NCBI GenBank assembly: GCA_030159235.1
Contig: BSBG01000003.1
Span: 186,001-250,000 of the forward strand
Reading direction: 5' to 3'
Origin: Bacillus safensis
GTDB taxonomy: Bacteria > Bacillota > Bacilli > Bacillales > Bacillaceae
DNA length: 64,000 nucleotides
The notes beneath the pieces were generated by a model. The model was not told where the DNA came from. It made no database searches and saw only the letters and a list, made by a program, of their open reading frames with translations. The position numbers and the translations under genes are program-made. Positions 11,227 through 22,568 of the stretch are shown here, piece after piece. Numbering within the stretch: position 1 is the first letter of the stretch; each line of letters begins with the position of its first letter.

Positions 11227-13902
11227 ATGAATTGGCATGAACTGAACCAAACCGATTTATTAAAAACAATGAATACATCGATAGGTGACGGACTGTCAGA
11301 AAAAGATGTACAAAAGCGGCTTGAAAAACATGGACCGAATGAATTGCAGGAAGGAAAAAAGGCGTCGGCACTGATCATTTTTTTAGCACAATTTAAAGAT
11401 TTCATGGTATTAATCTTGCTTGCAGCAACAATTATCTCTGCCTTTTTAGGAGAATACATTGATGCTGTAGCGATTGTAGCGATTGTTTTGATTAATGGTG
11501 TACTTGGCTTTTATCAAGAACGCCGGGCGGAAAAATCCCTGCAAGCGTTAAAAGAATTATCCACCCCGCATGTGTATGCAAGGAGAAATAATGAATGGAT
11601 CAAGATCCCGTCTAAACATCTCGTGCCAGGGGATATAGTAAAATTTTCAAGCGGAGACCGGATTGGGGCAGATATTAGATTACTAGAAACAAAGAGCTTA
11701 GAAATTGAGGAGTCCGCTCTCACTGGCGAGTCCATCCCAGCGGTCAAACACGCAAGTCCGCTTTCAAGTGACCATGTCTCGCTTGGAGATTTGACGAACA
11801 TGGCATTTATGGGGACGCTTGTTACTAGAGGCAGCGGCGTAGGGGTCGTCATTGGTACAGGAATGAATACGGCGATGGGACAAATTGCCGGCATGCTGGA
11901 TGCAGCAGGTAATATGGAAACGCCGCTGCAAAGACGTCTCGAGCAGCTGGGGAAAATCCTGATTATTGCTGCTTTATTTTTAACTTTGCTTGTTGTTGTT
12001 CTTGGTGTTGTGCAAGGACATGATTTGTATCATATGTTCCTAGCGGGAGTCTCTCTTGCTGTTGCTGCCATTCCAGAAGGATTGCCGGCGATTGTAACTG
12101 TCGCTCTTTCCCTAGGAGTGCAGCGGATGATCAAACAAAAATCGATTGTCAGAAAGCTCCCGGCGGTGGAAACGCTTGGGTGCGCGTCAATCATTTGCTC
12201 AGATAAAACAGGAACCATGACGCAAAATAAAATGACCGTGACACATGTATGGGCAGAGGGGAAAACGTGGAATATTTCTGGCACAGGCTATGAGCCATCC
12301 GGTGACTTTACATTAAACGGAGAAATCGTCCATGCCGACAAGCAACCAAGCCTGCAAAAGGTGTTATTATACGGAGCGCTTTGTAATACATCGACCATCG
12401 TTGAAAAAGATGGGGAGATGAGACTTGATGGAGATCCGACAGAGGGGGCGCTTCTCACTGCAGCACGTAAAGCGGGTTTTACAGAGCAATTCATCGAAGC
12501 TGGATTTCACGTTATTGAGGAGTTTCCTTTTGACTCAGAAAGAAAAATGATGTCAGTCGTCGTTGAAACGAATCAAAAAGAGCGGTATGTCATTGCCAAA
12601 GGTGCGCCGGATGTATTAATGAACCGTTCAAGTCATATTATGCACGGCGGCCGCACGGCTTCCTTTTCAAGCACTCACCGGCAAGAAACAGAAGCAGCGA
12701 TTCGAGGCCTAGCAAGACAGGCGCTTAGAACCATTGCCATTGCGTATAAAAAAGTCAGTCTGACAGAAAAAATTACCTCCGTACAGCAGGCTGAAACCGA
12801 TTTAACATTTATCGGGTTAGAGGGCATGATCGATCCGCCACGCCCTGAAGTCAGACGAGCAATTAAAGAGTGCCGGGATGCCGGTATTAAAACGGTCATG
12901 ATTACAGGAGACCATGTGGAAACGGCGAAAGCGATCGCCAAAGACTTGAGCCTTTTACCGAAGCAAGGACAGGTGCTTGACGGGAAAGCGCTTGACCAGA
13001 TGAGTGACAAAGAGCTTGAGCAAACGGCTGAAAATGTATACGTCTTTGCCCGGGTTTCCCCTGAACATAAGCTGAGAATCGTCAAAGCCTATCAAAAAAA
13101 TGGCCATATTGTGGCGATGACAGGTGACGGGGTCAATGATGCGCCTGCGATCAAACAAGCAGATATCGGCATCTCTATGGGCATCACTGGTACAGACGTT
13201 GCCAAAGAAGCGTCTTCGCTTATTTTACTGGATGACAACTTTGCGACGATTAAATCCGCCATTAAAGAAGGCCGGAATATTTATGAAAACATTCGTAAGT
13301 TTGTCCGTTATTTGCTGGCATCAAATGTAGGAGAAATTTTGGTCATGCTGTTTGCGATGCTTCTGGCGCTTCCGCTTCCCCTCGTTCCTATTCAAATCCT
13401 ATGGGTAAACCTTGTCACAGATGGTCTGCCAGCTATGGCACTTGGAATGGATAAGCCAGAAGGCGATGTCATGAAGAGAAAGCCACGGAATATGAAAGAG
13501 GGTATCTTTGCTAGAGGGCTTGGCTGGAAGGTCATCTCCCGAGGATTCCTCATTGGGCTTGCGACCCTTTTAGCCTTTATATTTGTCTATCACCGCGATC
13601 CAAACAACCTGCAATATGCACAGACTGTCGCATTTAGTACGCTTGTTTTGGCGCAGCTTATCCATGTTTTTGACTGCCGCAGTGAGCGGTCAATCTTTGA
13701 ACGTAATCCATTTGGGAACCTCTATTTGATCGGTGCGGTTTTGTCATCACTTTTACTGATGCTTGTGGTCATATATTATCCGCCCCTTCAGCCGATTTTC
13801 AAAACGGTGGCGGTTGCACCAATTGATTGGCTGCTGATCATCGGTATGTCTGCACTGCCAACTTTTTTACTCGCAGGATCACTTTTGACAAGAAAAAAAT
13901 AA
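11227..13902 (+). CDS. yloB: Calcium-transporting P-type ATPase (P2A)
   Basis: YloB is a membrane pump of the SERCA-like class that moves Ca2+ using ATP. The 891 residues hold the actuator motif TGES (166-169), the phosphorylated Asp326 in [15 protein letters not shown] near 458, the hinge TGDGVNDAP near 635, and about ten membrane segments, including AAIPEGLP (M4) and [13 protein letters not shown] (M6), which carry the calcium-site residues. The length is that of B. subtilis YloB. The start codon follows GAGGAGTGGACGAGG. In B. subtilis the family member is linked to spore calcium, although it is not essential. Confidence 0.94.
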   Translation: MNWHELNQTDLLKTMNTSIGDGLSEKDVQKRLEKHGPNELQEGKKASALIIFLAQFKDFMVLILLAATIISAFLGEYIDAVAIVAIVLINGVLGFYQERRAEKSLQALKELSTPHVYARRNNEWIKIPSKHLVPGDIVKFSSGDRIGADIRLLETKSLEIEESALTGESIPAVKHASPLSSDHVSLGDLTNMAFMGTLVTRGSGVGVVIGTGMNTAMGQIAGMLDAAGNMETPLQRRLEQLGKILIIAALFLTLLVVVLGVVQGHDLYHMFLAGVSLAVAAIPEGLPAIVTVALSLGVQRMIKQKSIVRKLPAVETLGCASIICSDKTGTMTQNKMTVTHVWAEGKTWNISGTGYEPSGDFTLNGEIVHADKQPSLQKVLLYGALCNTSTIVEKDGEMRLDGDPTEGALLTAARKAGFTEQFIEAGFHVIEEFPFDSERKMMSVVVETNQKERYVIAKGAPDVLMNRSSHIMHGGRTASFSSTHRQETEAAIRGLARQALRTIAIAYKKVSLTEKITSVQQAETDLTFIGLEGMIDPPRPEVRRAIKECRDAGIKTVMITGDHVETAKAIAKDLSLLPKQGQVLDGKALDQMSDKELEQTAENVYVFARVSPEHKLRIVKAYQKNGHIVAMTGDGVNDAPAIKQADIGISMGITGTDVAKEASSLILLDDNFATIKSAIKEGRNIYENIRKFVRYLLASNVGEILVMLFAMLLALPLPLVPIQILWVNLVTDGLPAMALGMDKPEGDVMKRKPRNMKEGIFARGLGWKVISRGFLIGLATLLAFIFVYHRDPNNLQYAQTVAFSTLVLAQLIHVFDCRSERSIFERNPFGNLYLIGAVLSSLLLMLVVIYYPPLQPIFKTVAVAPIDWLLIIGMSALPTFLLAGSLLTRKK

Positions 13903-13909
13903 TTCATTA

Positions 13910-13918
13910 TGGTATAAT
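13910..13918 (+). promoter_or_regulatory. Extended -10 promoter candidate for yloC
   Basis: TGGTATAAT is a perfect extended -10. TTGACA at 13885-13890 is 22 nt away, too far for a normal -35, so activity would depend on the extended -10. Confidence 0.4.
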
Positions 13919-13923
13919 TTTGA

Positions 13924-13950
13924 GGTAATAGTGTCTGCTATTACCTTTTT
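13924..13950 (+). terminator. Intrinsic terminator downstream of yloB
   Basis: An 8-bp perfect stem (13924-13931 with 13938-13945, GGTAATAG/CTATTACC) is followed by TTTTTC. It is 22 nt after the yloB stop. A promoter-like -10 (13913-13918) directly precedes it, so the hairpin could also form the 5' end of the yloC transcript. Confidence 0.7.
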
Positions 13951-13985
13951 CATTTTATTAATATGAAAGAATTGGGTGTTTTAAC

Positions 13986-14861
13986 ATGATACGCAGTATG
14001 ACGGGATTCGGCCAAGCGAGTAAAACGGATGGAGAACTGACCGTGTCAGTTGAGTTAAAATCGGTCAATCACCGTTTTAAAGAGGTTCATGCCCGTTTGC
14101 CGAGGCCGCTTTTATATTTCGAAGATACATTAAAAAAGATCATTCTTCGTCACGTGCAGCGCGGTAGAATTGAGCTATTTGTCACGATTGAAGGCGGTAA
14201 ACTAGCAAGCCGGTCCTTGCAGATCGACTGGCCGTTACTTGATGAATACATGAAAGCCGCAAAAGACCTCGAAGAACGCTATCACATTTCTGGCATTCGG
14301 CATGCACATGACTTATTGGGGCTGGAGCTTGCTGTTCAGGTAGAAGAGTCGGCCAGCCGAAATGAACAATTAGAGCAATTGCTGATGGAAGCTTGCGAGA
14401 CGGCTGTCAAGGAGCTTTGCTACATGAGAGAGCAAGAGGGAGCATCACTTCAAAAAGACTGTGAATTGAGGCTTTCTGAACTAGAGGCCTATACAGAAGA
14501 AATCAAAGTCTTTGCACCAGAGGTTGTGAGTCAGTATAAAGACAGGTTGAATCAGCGATTGCAGGAATGGATCGGAGAGGCGCTTGATGAAAGCAGACTA
14601 ACAACAGAGGCTGCCATCTTTGCTGACCGCTGTGACATCACAGAAGAGATTACGAGATTAAAAAGTCATTTTCAGCAATTTCAGCAAATCTTGATGCAGG
14701 GCGGTGCTGCCGGCCGAAAACTGGACTTCCTTGTACAGGAGCTCAACCGTGAAGTGAACACCATTGGATCAAAAGCGAACCATCACCATTTAACAAAGCT
14801 GGTCGTTGAAATGAAAAGTGCTATTGAAAAAATAAAAGAACAAGTGCAAAATATAGAATAG
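13986..14861 (+). CDS. yloC: YicC-family endoribonuclease
   Basis: The 291-residue protein starts IRSMTGFGQ and ends in a helical region with GRKLDFLVQELNREVNTIGSKA, both diagnostic for the YicC/YloC family, whose members are reported endoribonucleases. The family is nearly universal in Firmicutes and is usually found just before gmk, as here (remA and gmk follow). The start follows the weak ribosome sequence TTGGGTG. The exact substrates in Bacillus are not evident from the sequence. Confidence 0.9.
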   Translation: MIRSMTGFGQASKTDGELTVSVELKSVNHRFKEVHARLPRPLLYFEDTLKKIILRHVQRGRIELFVTIEGGKLASRSLQIDWPLLDEYMKAAKDLEERYHISGIRHAHDLLGLELAVQVEESASRNEQLEQLLMEACETAVKELCYMREQEGASLQKDCELRLSELEAYTEEIKVFAPEVVSQYKDRLNQRLQEWIGEALDESRLTTEAAIFADRCDITEEITRLKSHFQQFQQILMQGGAAGRKLDFLVQELNREVNTIGSKANHHHLTKLVVEMKSAIEKIKEQVQNIE

Positions 14862-14937
14862 TCATTGTGTATGCTGTTTACAGTACGTCTCTTTCGGCGA
14901 GACTAGAGACGTTTATAATACAGGGGGACGTTAGAAG

Positions 14938-15207
14938 ATGACCATAAAGTTGATCAATATCGGATTTGGAAACATCATTTCAGCGAATCGGATGATTTCG
15001 ATCGTCAGTCCGGAATCAGCACCGATTAAACGAATGATACAAGACGCAAGAGATCGAGGCATGCTCATAGATGCTACATACGGAAGAAGAACCCGTGCTG
15101 TTGTCATTATGGACAGTGACCATGTCATCTTATCTGCCGTTCAGCCTGAGACTGTCGCGCAAAGACTTTCTGTAAAAGAAGAAATCATAGATGAAGGGCA
15201 GGGGTAA
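14938..15207 (+). CDS. remA: Extracellular matrix regulator RemA
   Basis: RemA (YlzA) is a small ring-forming DNA-binding protein that activates biofilm matrix genes in B. subtilis. The 89 residues match the DUF370 family: [20 protein letters not shown] at the N terminus, then [30 protein letters not shown] lies upstream of the ATG. It sits between yloC and gmk, the conserved place of this gene in Bacilli. A hairpin-rich 76-nt leader precedes it. Confidence 0.95.
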   Translation: MTIKLINIGFGNIISANRMISIVSPESAPIKRMIQDARDRGMLIDATYGRRTRAVVIMDSDHVILSAVQPETVAQRLSVKEEIIDEGQG

Positions 15208-15831
<624 letters not shown>

Positions 15832-15834
15832 ACT

Positions 15835-16038
15835 ATGTTAGATCCTTCGATTGACTCATTGATGAACAAACTTGATTCAAAATATACACTTGTGACAGTG
15901 TCTGCACGTCGTGCGCGTGAAATGCAGATCCATCAAGATCAGCAGATTGAAAACACAAAGTCTTACAAATTCGTAGGCAAAGCACTAGAAGAAATCGACG
16001 CTGGTCTTTTGACATTTGAAAAAGAGGAACAAGAATAA
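15835..16038 (+). CDS. rpoZ: RNA polymerase omega subunit
   Basis: Omega assists folding and assembly of the beta' subunit. The 67 residues begin [20 protein letters not shown] and contain the signature SARRAREMQ, with an acidic tail typical of Bacillus omega. The start is 3 nt after the gmk stop, and the end of gmk supplies a TGGGGGTAG ribosome site. Confidence 0.96.
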   Translation: MLDPSIDSLMNKLDSKYTLVTVSARRAREMQIHQDQQIENTKSYKFVGKALEEIDAGLLTFEKEEQE

Positions 16039-16069
16039 CACATCGCTTCTGCTATGCAGATACGATACG

Positions 16070-16111
16070 TTCAAAAAAGTCAAAACTATGATTGGTTTTG
16101 ACTTTTTTGAA
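16070..16111. terminator. Long inverted repeat between rpoZ and coaBC
   Basis: A 17-bp perfect stem (16070-16086 with 16095-16111) with an 8-nt loop lies 31 nt after rpoZ. The T-rich part (ACTTTTTTGAA) is inside the 3' arm and mirrored as A-rich in the 5' arm, so it can work in either direction. It most likely ends the gmk-rpoZ unit. Confidence 0.75.
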
Positions 16112-16155
16112 TTGTAGACGAATTTGTGAAAAAGGCCGTTAAGGGGGACAACCAA

Positions 16156-17373
16156 ATGTTACAGTCAAAAAATATTTTACTCGGCGTCAGCGGAGGAATC
16201 GCCGTATATAAAGCAGCAGCACTTACTAGTAAACTTGTACAAGCAGGCGCAAATGTAAGAGTGATTATGACGGAATCTGCCCGTGAGTTTGTGTCTCCGC
16301 TTACCTTTCAAGCTCTGTCTCGGGATGAGGTATACGTAGATACATTCAAAGAAAACAATCCAAAAGTCATCGCGCATATTGACGTAGCTGACTGGGCTGA
16401 CCTCATTCTTGTTGCCCCTGCAACAGCACATACGATTGGTAAAATGGCCGCTGGACTTGCAGATGATATGCTCACAACAACTTTGCTTGCTTCAACAGCT
16501 CCTGTATGGATTGCACCAGCTATGAATGTGCATATGTATGATCACCCAGCTGTGAAACGGAACATTCGCACATTATATGAAGACGGCTACCGATTTATTG
16601 AGCCAAGTGAAGGTTATTTAGCCTGCGGATACATTGGAAAAGGGCGATTAGAGGAGCCTGAAAAAATTGTTGAACACATCCGTGCATTTTTTGAAGAGCC
16701 AAAAAGCTTACCGCTCTCAGGTAAAAAAGTCGTAGTGACAGCTGGCCCTACACGTGAAGTTATCGATCCTGTTCGGTTCTTTACAAATCGATCTACTGGA
16801 AAAATGGGCTATGCAATTGCTGAAGTTGCCCAGCAAATGGGGGCTGATGTCACACTGATTTCTGGACCTGTTTCATTAACTGCACCTGATCATGTACAAG
16901 TAGTGCAAGTTGAATCGGCTGAGGAGATGTATCAAGCGGCATTAGATGTATACAGGGAAGCAGACCTTGTCATTAAATCAGCAGCAGTCGCCGATTACAC
17001 CCCTGTCACGACATATGCTCATAAAATGAAGAAACAGGACGGCGCACTAGAAATTGAATTCACCCGGACAAAAGATATTTTAAAAGAGCTGGGGAAAAGA
17101 AAAGAGCATCAAGTGCTGATCGGTTTTGCAGCTGAAACGCAAGATGTAGAATATTATGCGAAAAAGAAAATTGAATCAAAGCATTTAGATATGATTGTGG
17201 CCAATAATGTGACAAAAGAGGGTGCAGGCTTTGGCACAGATACAAATGTAGCAGCGATCATTAAAGCAGATGGAACAAAAAAAGAGCTGCCAATGATGAG
17301 CAAAAAAGACCTCGCTTTTGAAATTTTAAAGGAGGCAAAACAGCTGCTGCCAAAAGAGCGTGATCGATCATGA
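16156..17373 (+). CDS. coaBC: Bifunctional phosphopantothenoylcysteine decarboxylase/synthetase
   Basis: CoaBC (Dfp) performs two steps of coenzyme A synthesis: CTP-dependent joining of cysteine to phosphopantothenate, and decarboxylation. The 405 residues have an N-terminal FMN-binding CoaC half (GVSGGIAVYKA, APAMNVHMYDHP near residue 158, with the substrate-clamp cysteine in CGYIGKGRL) and a C-terminal CoaB half (VTAGPTREVIDPVRF near 193, KSAAVADYTP near 275). The ATG at 16156 follows AAGGGGG; the upstream ATG at 16126 would precede that site and is rejected. It overlaps priA by 4 nt. Confidence 0.95.
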   Translation: MLQSKNILLGVSGGIAVYKAAALTSKLVQAGANVRVIMTESAREFVSPLTFQALSRDEVYVDTFKENNPKVIAHIDVADWADLILVAPATAHTIGKMAAGLADDMLTTTLLASTAPVWIAPAMNVHMYDHPAVKRNIRTLYEDGYRFIEPSEGYLACGYIGKGRLEEPEKIVEHIRAFFEEPKSLPLSGKKVVVTAGPTREVIDPVRFFTNRSTGKMGYAIAEVAQQMGADVTLISGPVSLTAPDHVQVVQVESAEEMYQAALDVYREADLVIKSAAVADYTPVTTYAHKMKKQDGALEIEFTRTKDILKELGKRKEHQVLIGFAAETQDVEYYAKKKIESKHLDMIVANNVTKEGAGFGTDTNVAAIIKADGTKKELPMMSKKDLAFEILKEAKQLLPKERDRS

Positions 17374-19778
17374 TTGCTGAAGTCATAGTGGATGTCACAA
17401 CGAAAGCCATTGACCGGCCATTTGATTACCGTGTGCCAGATCGGTTCAAAGATCTCGTCAAAGCGGGTATGAGGGTGGTCGTTCCCTTTGGCCCGAGGAA
17501 GATTCAAGGGTTTGTGACAAAAGTCAAAGATGAAACAGACGTAAAGACAGGAAGCATCAAGGACATTGTTGATTTATTTGATTTATCACCTGTTCTGACA
17601 GATGAGCTATTGGAGCTTTCCCACTGGCTGACGGAAAAAACATTGTCCTATCATATTACGGCACTTCAATCAATGCTGCCAGCAGCCATGAAGGCAAAGT
17701 ATGAAAAAGAAATTCAGGTGCTCTCAGAGGAAGAACTTCCGCAGTCATTGAAAGAGCTTTTCGGTCAGCGAGATAGTATTCTTTACGCTGACATCCCGGC
17801 TGAACAATTAAAGCAGATTCAAAAGCATGTCCAAAAAGGGCATCTAGAGGTGAGATACCATGTCTCGCAAAAATCTGGAAAGAAAAAAGTGCGCACGCTT
17901 CAAGTGGCTACATCGAAAGAAAAACTTGAAGAAAAGCAGCAGCAGCTAAAGAAAAATGCAGTGAAACAAAAAGCGCTGCTGACCTTCCTATTTCAAGCGG
18001 ATAAGACGACCTTTTCAGCGAAAGATTTGCAGCACCAAACAGGCGCAAGTTCTCAAACGCTTAAAACCTTTATTCAAGAAGGGCTGTTAACAGAAAGCTA
18101 TGAAGAGGTCTATCGAGACCCCTATCAAGACCGGGAGTTTACACCATCTGCTCCACTTGATCTCACGCCAGAGCAAAGAGAAGCGGCCAAGCATATTCAT
18201 CAAGCAGTGAGTGATGATCAGCATGAAACCTTTCTGCTGCACGGGGTGACAGGAAGCGGCAAAACGGAGATTTACTTGCAGACAATTGATCATGTCCTTC
18301 AAAAAGGAAAAGAAGCGATCGTCCTAGTTCCTGAAATCTCATTAACCCCTCAAATGGTGCAGCGGTTTAAAGAAAGATTTGGCTCAAATGTGGCCGTTCT
18401 TCACAGCGGCTTATCAACAGGAGAAAAATATGATGAATGGCGGAAAATTCACCGTAAGGAAGTCAAACTTGTTGTAGGTGCAAGGTCTGCTGTTTTCGCA
18501 CCATTTGAAAACCTAGGCATGATTATTATAGATGAAGAGCACGAATCGTCTTATAAACAAGAAGAAATGCCTCGTTATCATGCCAAGGATGTCGCTATTG
18601 AACGAGCAGAGCGGCATCAATGTCCAGTCGTATTAGGCAGTGCAACACCTTCACTTGAAACCTATGCGCGTGCGAAAAAAGGCGTGTATACATTACTGTC
18701 GTTAAAGCACCGCGTCAACCAGCAGCAGCTGCCGCACGTTTCATTAATTGATATGAGAGAAGAACTAAGAAATGGCAACCGCTCCATGTTTTCTGAGGAA
18801 TTAATGCTTAGGTTAAAAGAAGTACTTGAAAGAAAAGAACAAGCCGTCTTGTTTCTGAACAAAAGAGGCTATTCATCCTTTGTGATGTGCCGCGATTGCG
18901 GATATGTGGAGCAATGTCCTCATTGCGAAATTTCTCTTACCTATCACCGCTATCAAAAGCGGCTGAAGTGCCATTATTGTGGTCACGAAGCACCAGTACC
19001 TGCTGAATGTCCAGAATGCCACAGTGAGCATATTCGCTATTTTGGTACTGGCACGCAGCGAGTAGAAGAAGAGCTGACAAAGGTATTGCCTGAAGCTAGA
19101 GTGATCCGAATGGATGTGGATACAACGTCTCGAAAAGGGGCTCATGAAAAGCTTCTCACGGCTTTTGGCAATAAAGAAGCGGACATTCTGCTCGGAACGC
19201 AGATGATTGCAAAGGGGCTGGATTTCCCAGATGTCACACTTGTTGGTGTTCTCAGTGCGGATACATCCCTTCATATTCCTGATTTCCGTTCAAGTGAAAA
19301 AACATTTCAGCTGCTCACGCAGGTTAGCGGCAGGGCAGGGCGCCATGAAAAAACGGGCTCGGTTATTATTCAATCGTATACGCCATCTCACTATAGTATT
19401 GAATTAACGAAGCAGCACGACTATGAAGCCTTTTATGAACAGGAAATGCTGCATCGCCGCCACCAATCTTATCCGCCGTATTACTTTTTGGCGATGGTGA
19501 CAGTGTCACATGAAGAAGTGACGAAGGCAGCACATGTCACTGATCAAATTGTCCAGTTCCTAAAAATGAACTGTGCACCGAATACTCGAATCCTTGGTCC
19601 AGCTGCATCACCAATCGCTAAGATCAAAGATAGATATCGTTATCAATGCGTGATAAAATACAAAAGGGAAAATGAACTGGCAAGTTTACTACGGAAAATA
19701 CAAGACCATTATCAAAAGGAACTGGAACAAAAACAATTGATGATTTCAATCGATATGAATCCATATATGATGATGTAA
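17370..19778 (+). CDS. priA: Primosomal replication restart helicase PriA
   Basis: PriA recognises stalled forks and D-loops and loads the replication machinery with DnaD and DnaB. The 802-residue protein has an N-terminal DNA-binding domain, Walker A GVTGSGKTE near residue 290, DEEH Walker B near 388, and a zinc module with paired cysteines (CRDCGYVEQCPHCE and CHYCGHE...CPECHSE, about 508-550). The helicase motif GTQMIAKGLDFP is near 609. Its ATG overlaps the coaBC stop. Confidence 0.96.
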   Translation: MIAEVIVDVTTKAIDRPFDYRVPDRFKDLVKAGMRVVVPFGPRKIQGFVTKVKDETDVKTGSIKDIVDLFDLSPVLTDELLELSHWLTEKTLSYHITALQSMLPAAMKAKYEKEIQVLSEEELPQSLKELFGQRDSILYADIPAEQLKQIQKHVQKGHLEVRYHVSQKSGKKKVRTLQVATSKEKLEEKQQQLKKNAVKQKALLTFLFQADKTTFSAKDLQHQTGASSQTLKTFIQEGLLTESYEEVYRDPYQDREFTPSAPLDLTPEQREAAKHIHQAVSDDQHETFLLHGVTGSGKTEIYLQTIDHVLQKGKEAIVLVPEISLTPQMVQRFKERFGSNVAVLHSGLSTGEKYDEWRKIHRKEVKLVVGARSAVFAPFENLGMIIIDEEHESSYKQEEMPRYHAKDVAIERAERHQCPVVLGSATPSLETYARAKKGVYTLLSLKHRVNQQQLPHVSLIDMREELRNGNRSMFSEELMLRLKEVLERKEQAVLFLNKRGYSSFVMCRDCGYVEQCPHCEISLTYHRYQKRLKCHYCGHEAPVPAECPECHSEHIRYFGTGTQRVEEELTKVLPEARVIRMDVDTTSRKGAHEKLLTAFGNKEADILLGTQMIAKGLDFPDVTLVGVLSADTSLHIPDFRSSEKTFQLLTQVSGRAGRHEKTGSVIIQSYTPSHYSIELTKQHDYEAFYEQEMLHRRHQSYPPYYFLAMVTVSHEEVTKAAHVTDQIVQFLKMNCAPNTRILGPAASPIAKIKDRYRYQCVIKYKRENELASLLRKIQDHYQKELEQKQLMISIDMNPYMMM

Positions 19779-19793
19779 AACGGAGGGCTTTAA

Positions 19794-20276
19794 GTGGCAG
19801 TAAAACCAATAGTCATACATCCGGCAGAAGTGCTTGAACAAAAGACAGAGCCTGTCGATACGTTCGATAAAAAGCTTAAAAAACTGTTGGATGATATGTA
19901 TGATACAATGCTTGAGCAAGATGGAGTCGGACTAGCAGCACCACAAATCGGTATTTCAAAAAGAATCGCTGTTGTAGATATCGGAGAAGAATCTGGCAGA
20001 ATTGATTTAGTGAATCCCGAGGTACTTGAAGTGGAAGGAAGTCAGACAGATATTGAAGGCTGCCTGAGTTTTCCATCTTTATACGGCACTGTAGAGAGAC
20101 CGAGCTATGTGAAGGTAAAAGCCTTTGATAAGAAAGGCAAACCATTTACAATAGAAGCAGAAGGATTTTTAGCAAGAGCCTTATTGCACGAAATTGATCA
20201 TTTAGACGGCATATTATTTACGTCGAAAATTATTGAAACCTATACAGAAAAAGAACTTGCGGAAATGGAAGGGTGA
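19794..20276 (+). CDS. def: Peptide deformylase
   Basis: Def removes the formyl group from nascent proteins. The 160 residues contain all three motifs: [10 protein letters not shown] near residue 44, EGCLSFP near 88 (metal-binding Cys) and HEIDHLDG near 130 (metal-binding His pair with catalytic Glu). It uses a GTG start after CGGAGGGC. It overlaps the start region of fmt, which adds the same formyl group to initiator tRNA. Confidence 0.96.
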   Translation: MAVKPIVIHPAEVLEQKTEPVDTFDKKLKKLLDDMYDTMLEQDGVGLAAPQIGISKRIAVVDIGEESGRIDLVNPEVLEVEGSQTDIEGCLSFPSLYGTVERPSYVKVKAFDKKGKPFTIEAEGFLARALLHEIDHLDGILFTSKIIETYTEKELAEMEG

Positions 20277-20281
20277 AGAAA

Positions 20282-21235
20282 ATGGCACGTATCGTATTTA
20301 TGGGAACCCCTGATTTTTCAGTACCTGTGCTGCAAACACTGATAACAGAAGGATACGAAGTGGTAGGGGTCGTCACGCAGCCAGATCGCCCGAAAGGCAG
20401 AAAACGAGTGCTCACACCGCCTCCTGTGAAAGTGGAAGCCTTAAAGCACGGCATTCCTGTATTGCAGCCTGAAAAGGTGCGCCTTGACGAAGAAATTGAT
20501 AGAGTACTGGCATTAAAGCCCGATTTAATCGTCACAGCGGCATTTGGGCAAATTTTACCAAAGCGATTACTGGATGAACCTCAGTTTGGTTGTATCAATG
20601 TCCATGCCTCTCTGTTGCCAGAATTAAGAGGCGGCGCGCCGATCCATTATGCGATCCTCGAAGGCAAAAAGAAAACAGGCGTCACCATCATGTACATGGT
20701 GGAAAGACTCGATGCAGGGGACATGATCAGTAAAATAGAAGTAGAAATCGATGAATTAGACAATGTCGGTACATTGCATGACAAATTAAGTGTAGCAGGC
20801 GCAGCACTGCTGAAAGATACGGTGCCAAATGTTCTGAGCGGGTCTATATCTCCAATTCCGCAAAATGAAGAAGCGGCAACTTACGCACCTAATATTAAGC
20901 GGGAGCAAGAAAGATTAGACTGGACAAAAACCGGTGAAGAGCTTTACAACCAAGTTCGCGGCTTAAATCCATGGCCAGTTGCCTATACTGAATGGAACGG
21001 TGCTCATCTAAAAGTATGGGAAGCGAAAAAGGTTCCGCTTCAAGCACAAGAAGAACCTGGAAAAGTGATCGAGCTTCAAAAAGAAGGTCCGGTCATTGGA
21101 ACAGGGAATGAGCAAGGCCTTTTATTAACAGGTGTGCAGCCAGCTGGTAAGAAAAAAATGAGCGGCGAAGACTTCTTAAGAGGCGCAAATATCGAAATTG
21201 GACAGAAATTAGGGTTAATGAATGAAGAAAAGTAA
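20282..21235 (+). CDS. fmt: Methionyl-tRNA formyltransferase
   Basis: Fmt formylates initiator Met-tRNA. The 317-residue protein begins [12 protein letters not shown] and carries the formyl-transfer motif [20 protein letters not shown] near residue 106, with the catalytic Asn/His/Asp set. The ATG at 20282 gives the usual length; an in-frame GTG at 20273 would add three residues. The start lies close to the def stop and the end overlaps rsmB by 14 nt, so the three genes are coupled. Confidence 0.96.
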   Translation: MARIVFMGTPDFSVPVLQTLITEGYEVVGVVTQPDRPKGRKRVLTPPPVKVEALKHGIPVLQPEKVRLDEEIDRVLALKPDLIVTAAFGQILPKRLLDEPQFGCINVHASLLPELRGGAPIHYAILEGKKKTGVTIMYMVERLDAGDMISKIEVEIDELDNVGTLHDKLSVAGAALLKDTVPNVLSGSISPIPQNEEAATYAPNIKREQERLDWTKTGEELYNQVRGLNPWPVAYTEWNGAHLKVWEAKKVPLQAQEEPGKVIELQKEGPVIGTGNEQGLLLTGVQPAGKKKMSGEDFLRGANIEIGQKLGLMNEEK

Positions 21236-22565
21236 TGTGAGAGAAGTAGCGCTGGACGCTTTAATTAAACTTGAACAAAACCAAGCTTACAGTAATTTGC
21301 TTTTGCAGTCAGTCTTGAAAGATAAAGACTTAGCTGATCAGGACAAGCCGCTGTTAACAGAGCTTGTATACGGTACCCTGCAAAATAAGCTGGCATTAGA
21401 TTATATGCTTACGCCCTTTGTGAAAAAACCGCAAAAGGTAGCTCCTTGGGTTATGCAGCTTTTGCGGATGTCCCTTTATCAAATGGTCTACCTTGAAAAA
21501 ATCCCAGATCGTGCAGCCATTCATGAAGCAGTTGAACTAACGAAAAAGCGTGGACATAAAGGCATTTCTTCACTTGTCAACGGCGTTCTTCGTTCCGTAC
21601 AAAGAGAAGGCGTTCCGGCATTTGATGCGATCAAAGATCCGGTAAAACGGCTTTCCATTGAGACAAGCCACCCATTATGGCTCGTGCAGGAATGGGTTCA
21701 GGCGTACGGATTTGAATCGGCAGAAAGCATGTGCCGCATTCATTTAGTACCGCCAAAGCAAACCCTGCGCGTCAATCGAATGAAAACGGATCGCGCGGCA
21801 CTTCAGCAAGACCTAATGAATGCAGGAATTGAAACGGAGCTCGGCGACTTATCTGAAGATGCACTCAAGCTCATGAAAGGGTCCATCGTCTGGGCCCCTT
21901 CGTTTCAAGAAGGCTATGTCACCATTCAAGATGAAAGCTCCATGCTTGTCGCAAGAGTGCTCGACCCACAGCCGGGGGAAACAGTGCTTGACGCTTGTGC
22001 GGCTCCTGGCGGAAAATCAACACATATTGCAGAACGTATGAATGATGAGGGCAAAATTGTTTCACTTGATTTACATGAACACAAAGTGAAACTCATCAAA
22101 CAAGCAGCAAAACGTCTGAGTCTTACTCACATTGAGGCAAAAGCACTTGATGCAAGGAAAGCAGCAGACTATTACAGCGAAGCTTCGTTTGACCGTATTC
22201 TCATTGATGCACCGTGTTCCGGTTTTGGCGTCATCAGACGAAAACCAGATATGAAATATACAAAGTCTAAAGAAGATTCAGCAAGGCTTGCAGTCATTCA
22301 GCAAGCAATTTTGAAGGAAGTGGCCCCGCTTTTAAAGCCGGGCGGAACCCTTGTATATAGTACATGTACAATGGACCCAACAGAAAATCAACAAGTGATT
22401 CATGCGTTTTTACAAGAACACCAAGACTTCGAACCCGATCTATCTCTTAATGAACGGCTGCCTGAGCAGGTTGCTCCGTTTGTTCAAAACGGAAGTGTAC
22501 AAATTCTTCCTCATTATTTCGGAACAGATGGTTTCTTTATTTGCAGCATGAGAAAGAAGGGATAA
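21222..22565 (+). CDS. rsmB: 16S rRNA (cytosine-967-C5)-methyltransferase
   Basis: RsmB (formerly YloM/Sun) methylates C967 (E. coli numbering) of 16S rRNA. The 447 residues combine an N-terminal NusB-like RNA-binding domain (about 1-140) with a C-terminal methyltransferase domain: SAM motif [12 protein letters not shown] near 259, DAPCSGFG with one conserved Cys near 330, and [11 protein letters not shown] with the catalytic Cys near 385. The start overlaps fmt and rlmN follows after 3 nt. Confidence 0.95.
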   Translation: MKKSNVREVALDALIKLEQNQAYSNLLLQSVLKDKDLADQDKPLLTELVYGTLQNKLALDYMLTPFVKKPQKVAPWVMQLLRMSLYQMVYLEKIPDRAAIHEAVELTKKRGHKGISSLVNGVLRSVQREGVPAFDAIKDPVKRLSIETSHPLWLVQEWVQAYGFESAESMCRIHLVPPKQTLRVNRMKTDRAALQQDLMNAGIETELGDLSEDALKLMKGSIVWAPSFQEGYVTIQDESSMLVARVLDPQPGETVLDACAAPGGKSTHIAERMNDEGKIVSLDLHEHKVKLIKQAAKRLSLTHIEAKALDARKAADYYSEASFDRILIDAPCSGFGVIRRKPDMKYTKSKEDSARLAVIQQAILKEVAPLLKPGGTLVYSTCTMDPTENQQVIHAFLQEHQDFEPDLSLNERLPEQVAPFVQNGSVQILPHYFGTDGFFICSMRKKG

Positions 22566-22568
22566 AAA

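Noticed and set aside
14877-14919. TTTACA and TATAAT as a remA promoter
   Set aside because: They are 31 nt apart, too far for sigma-A; the TATAAT may still act with another element, so I list the region only as a structural finding.
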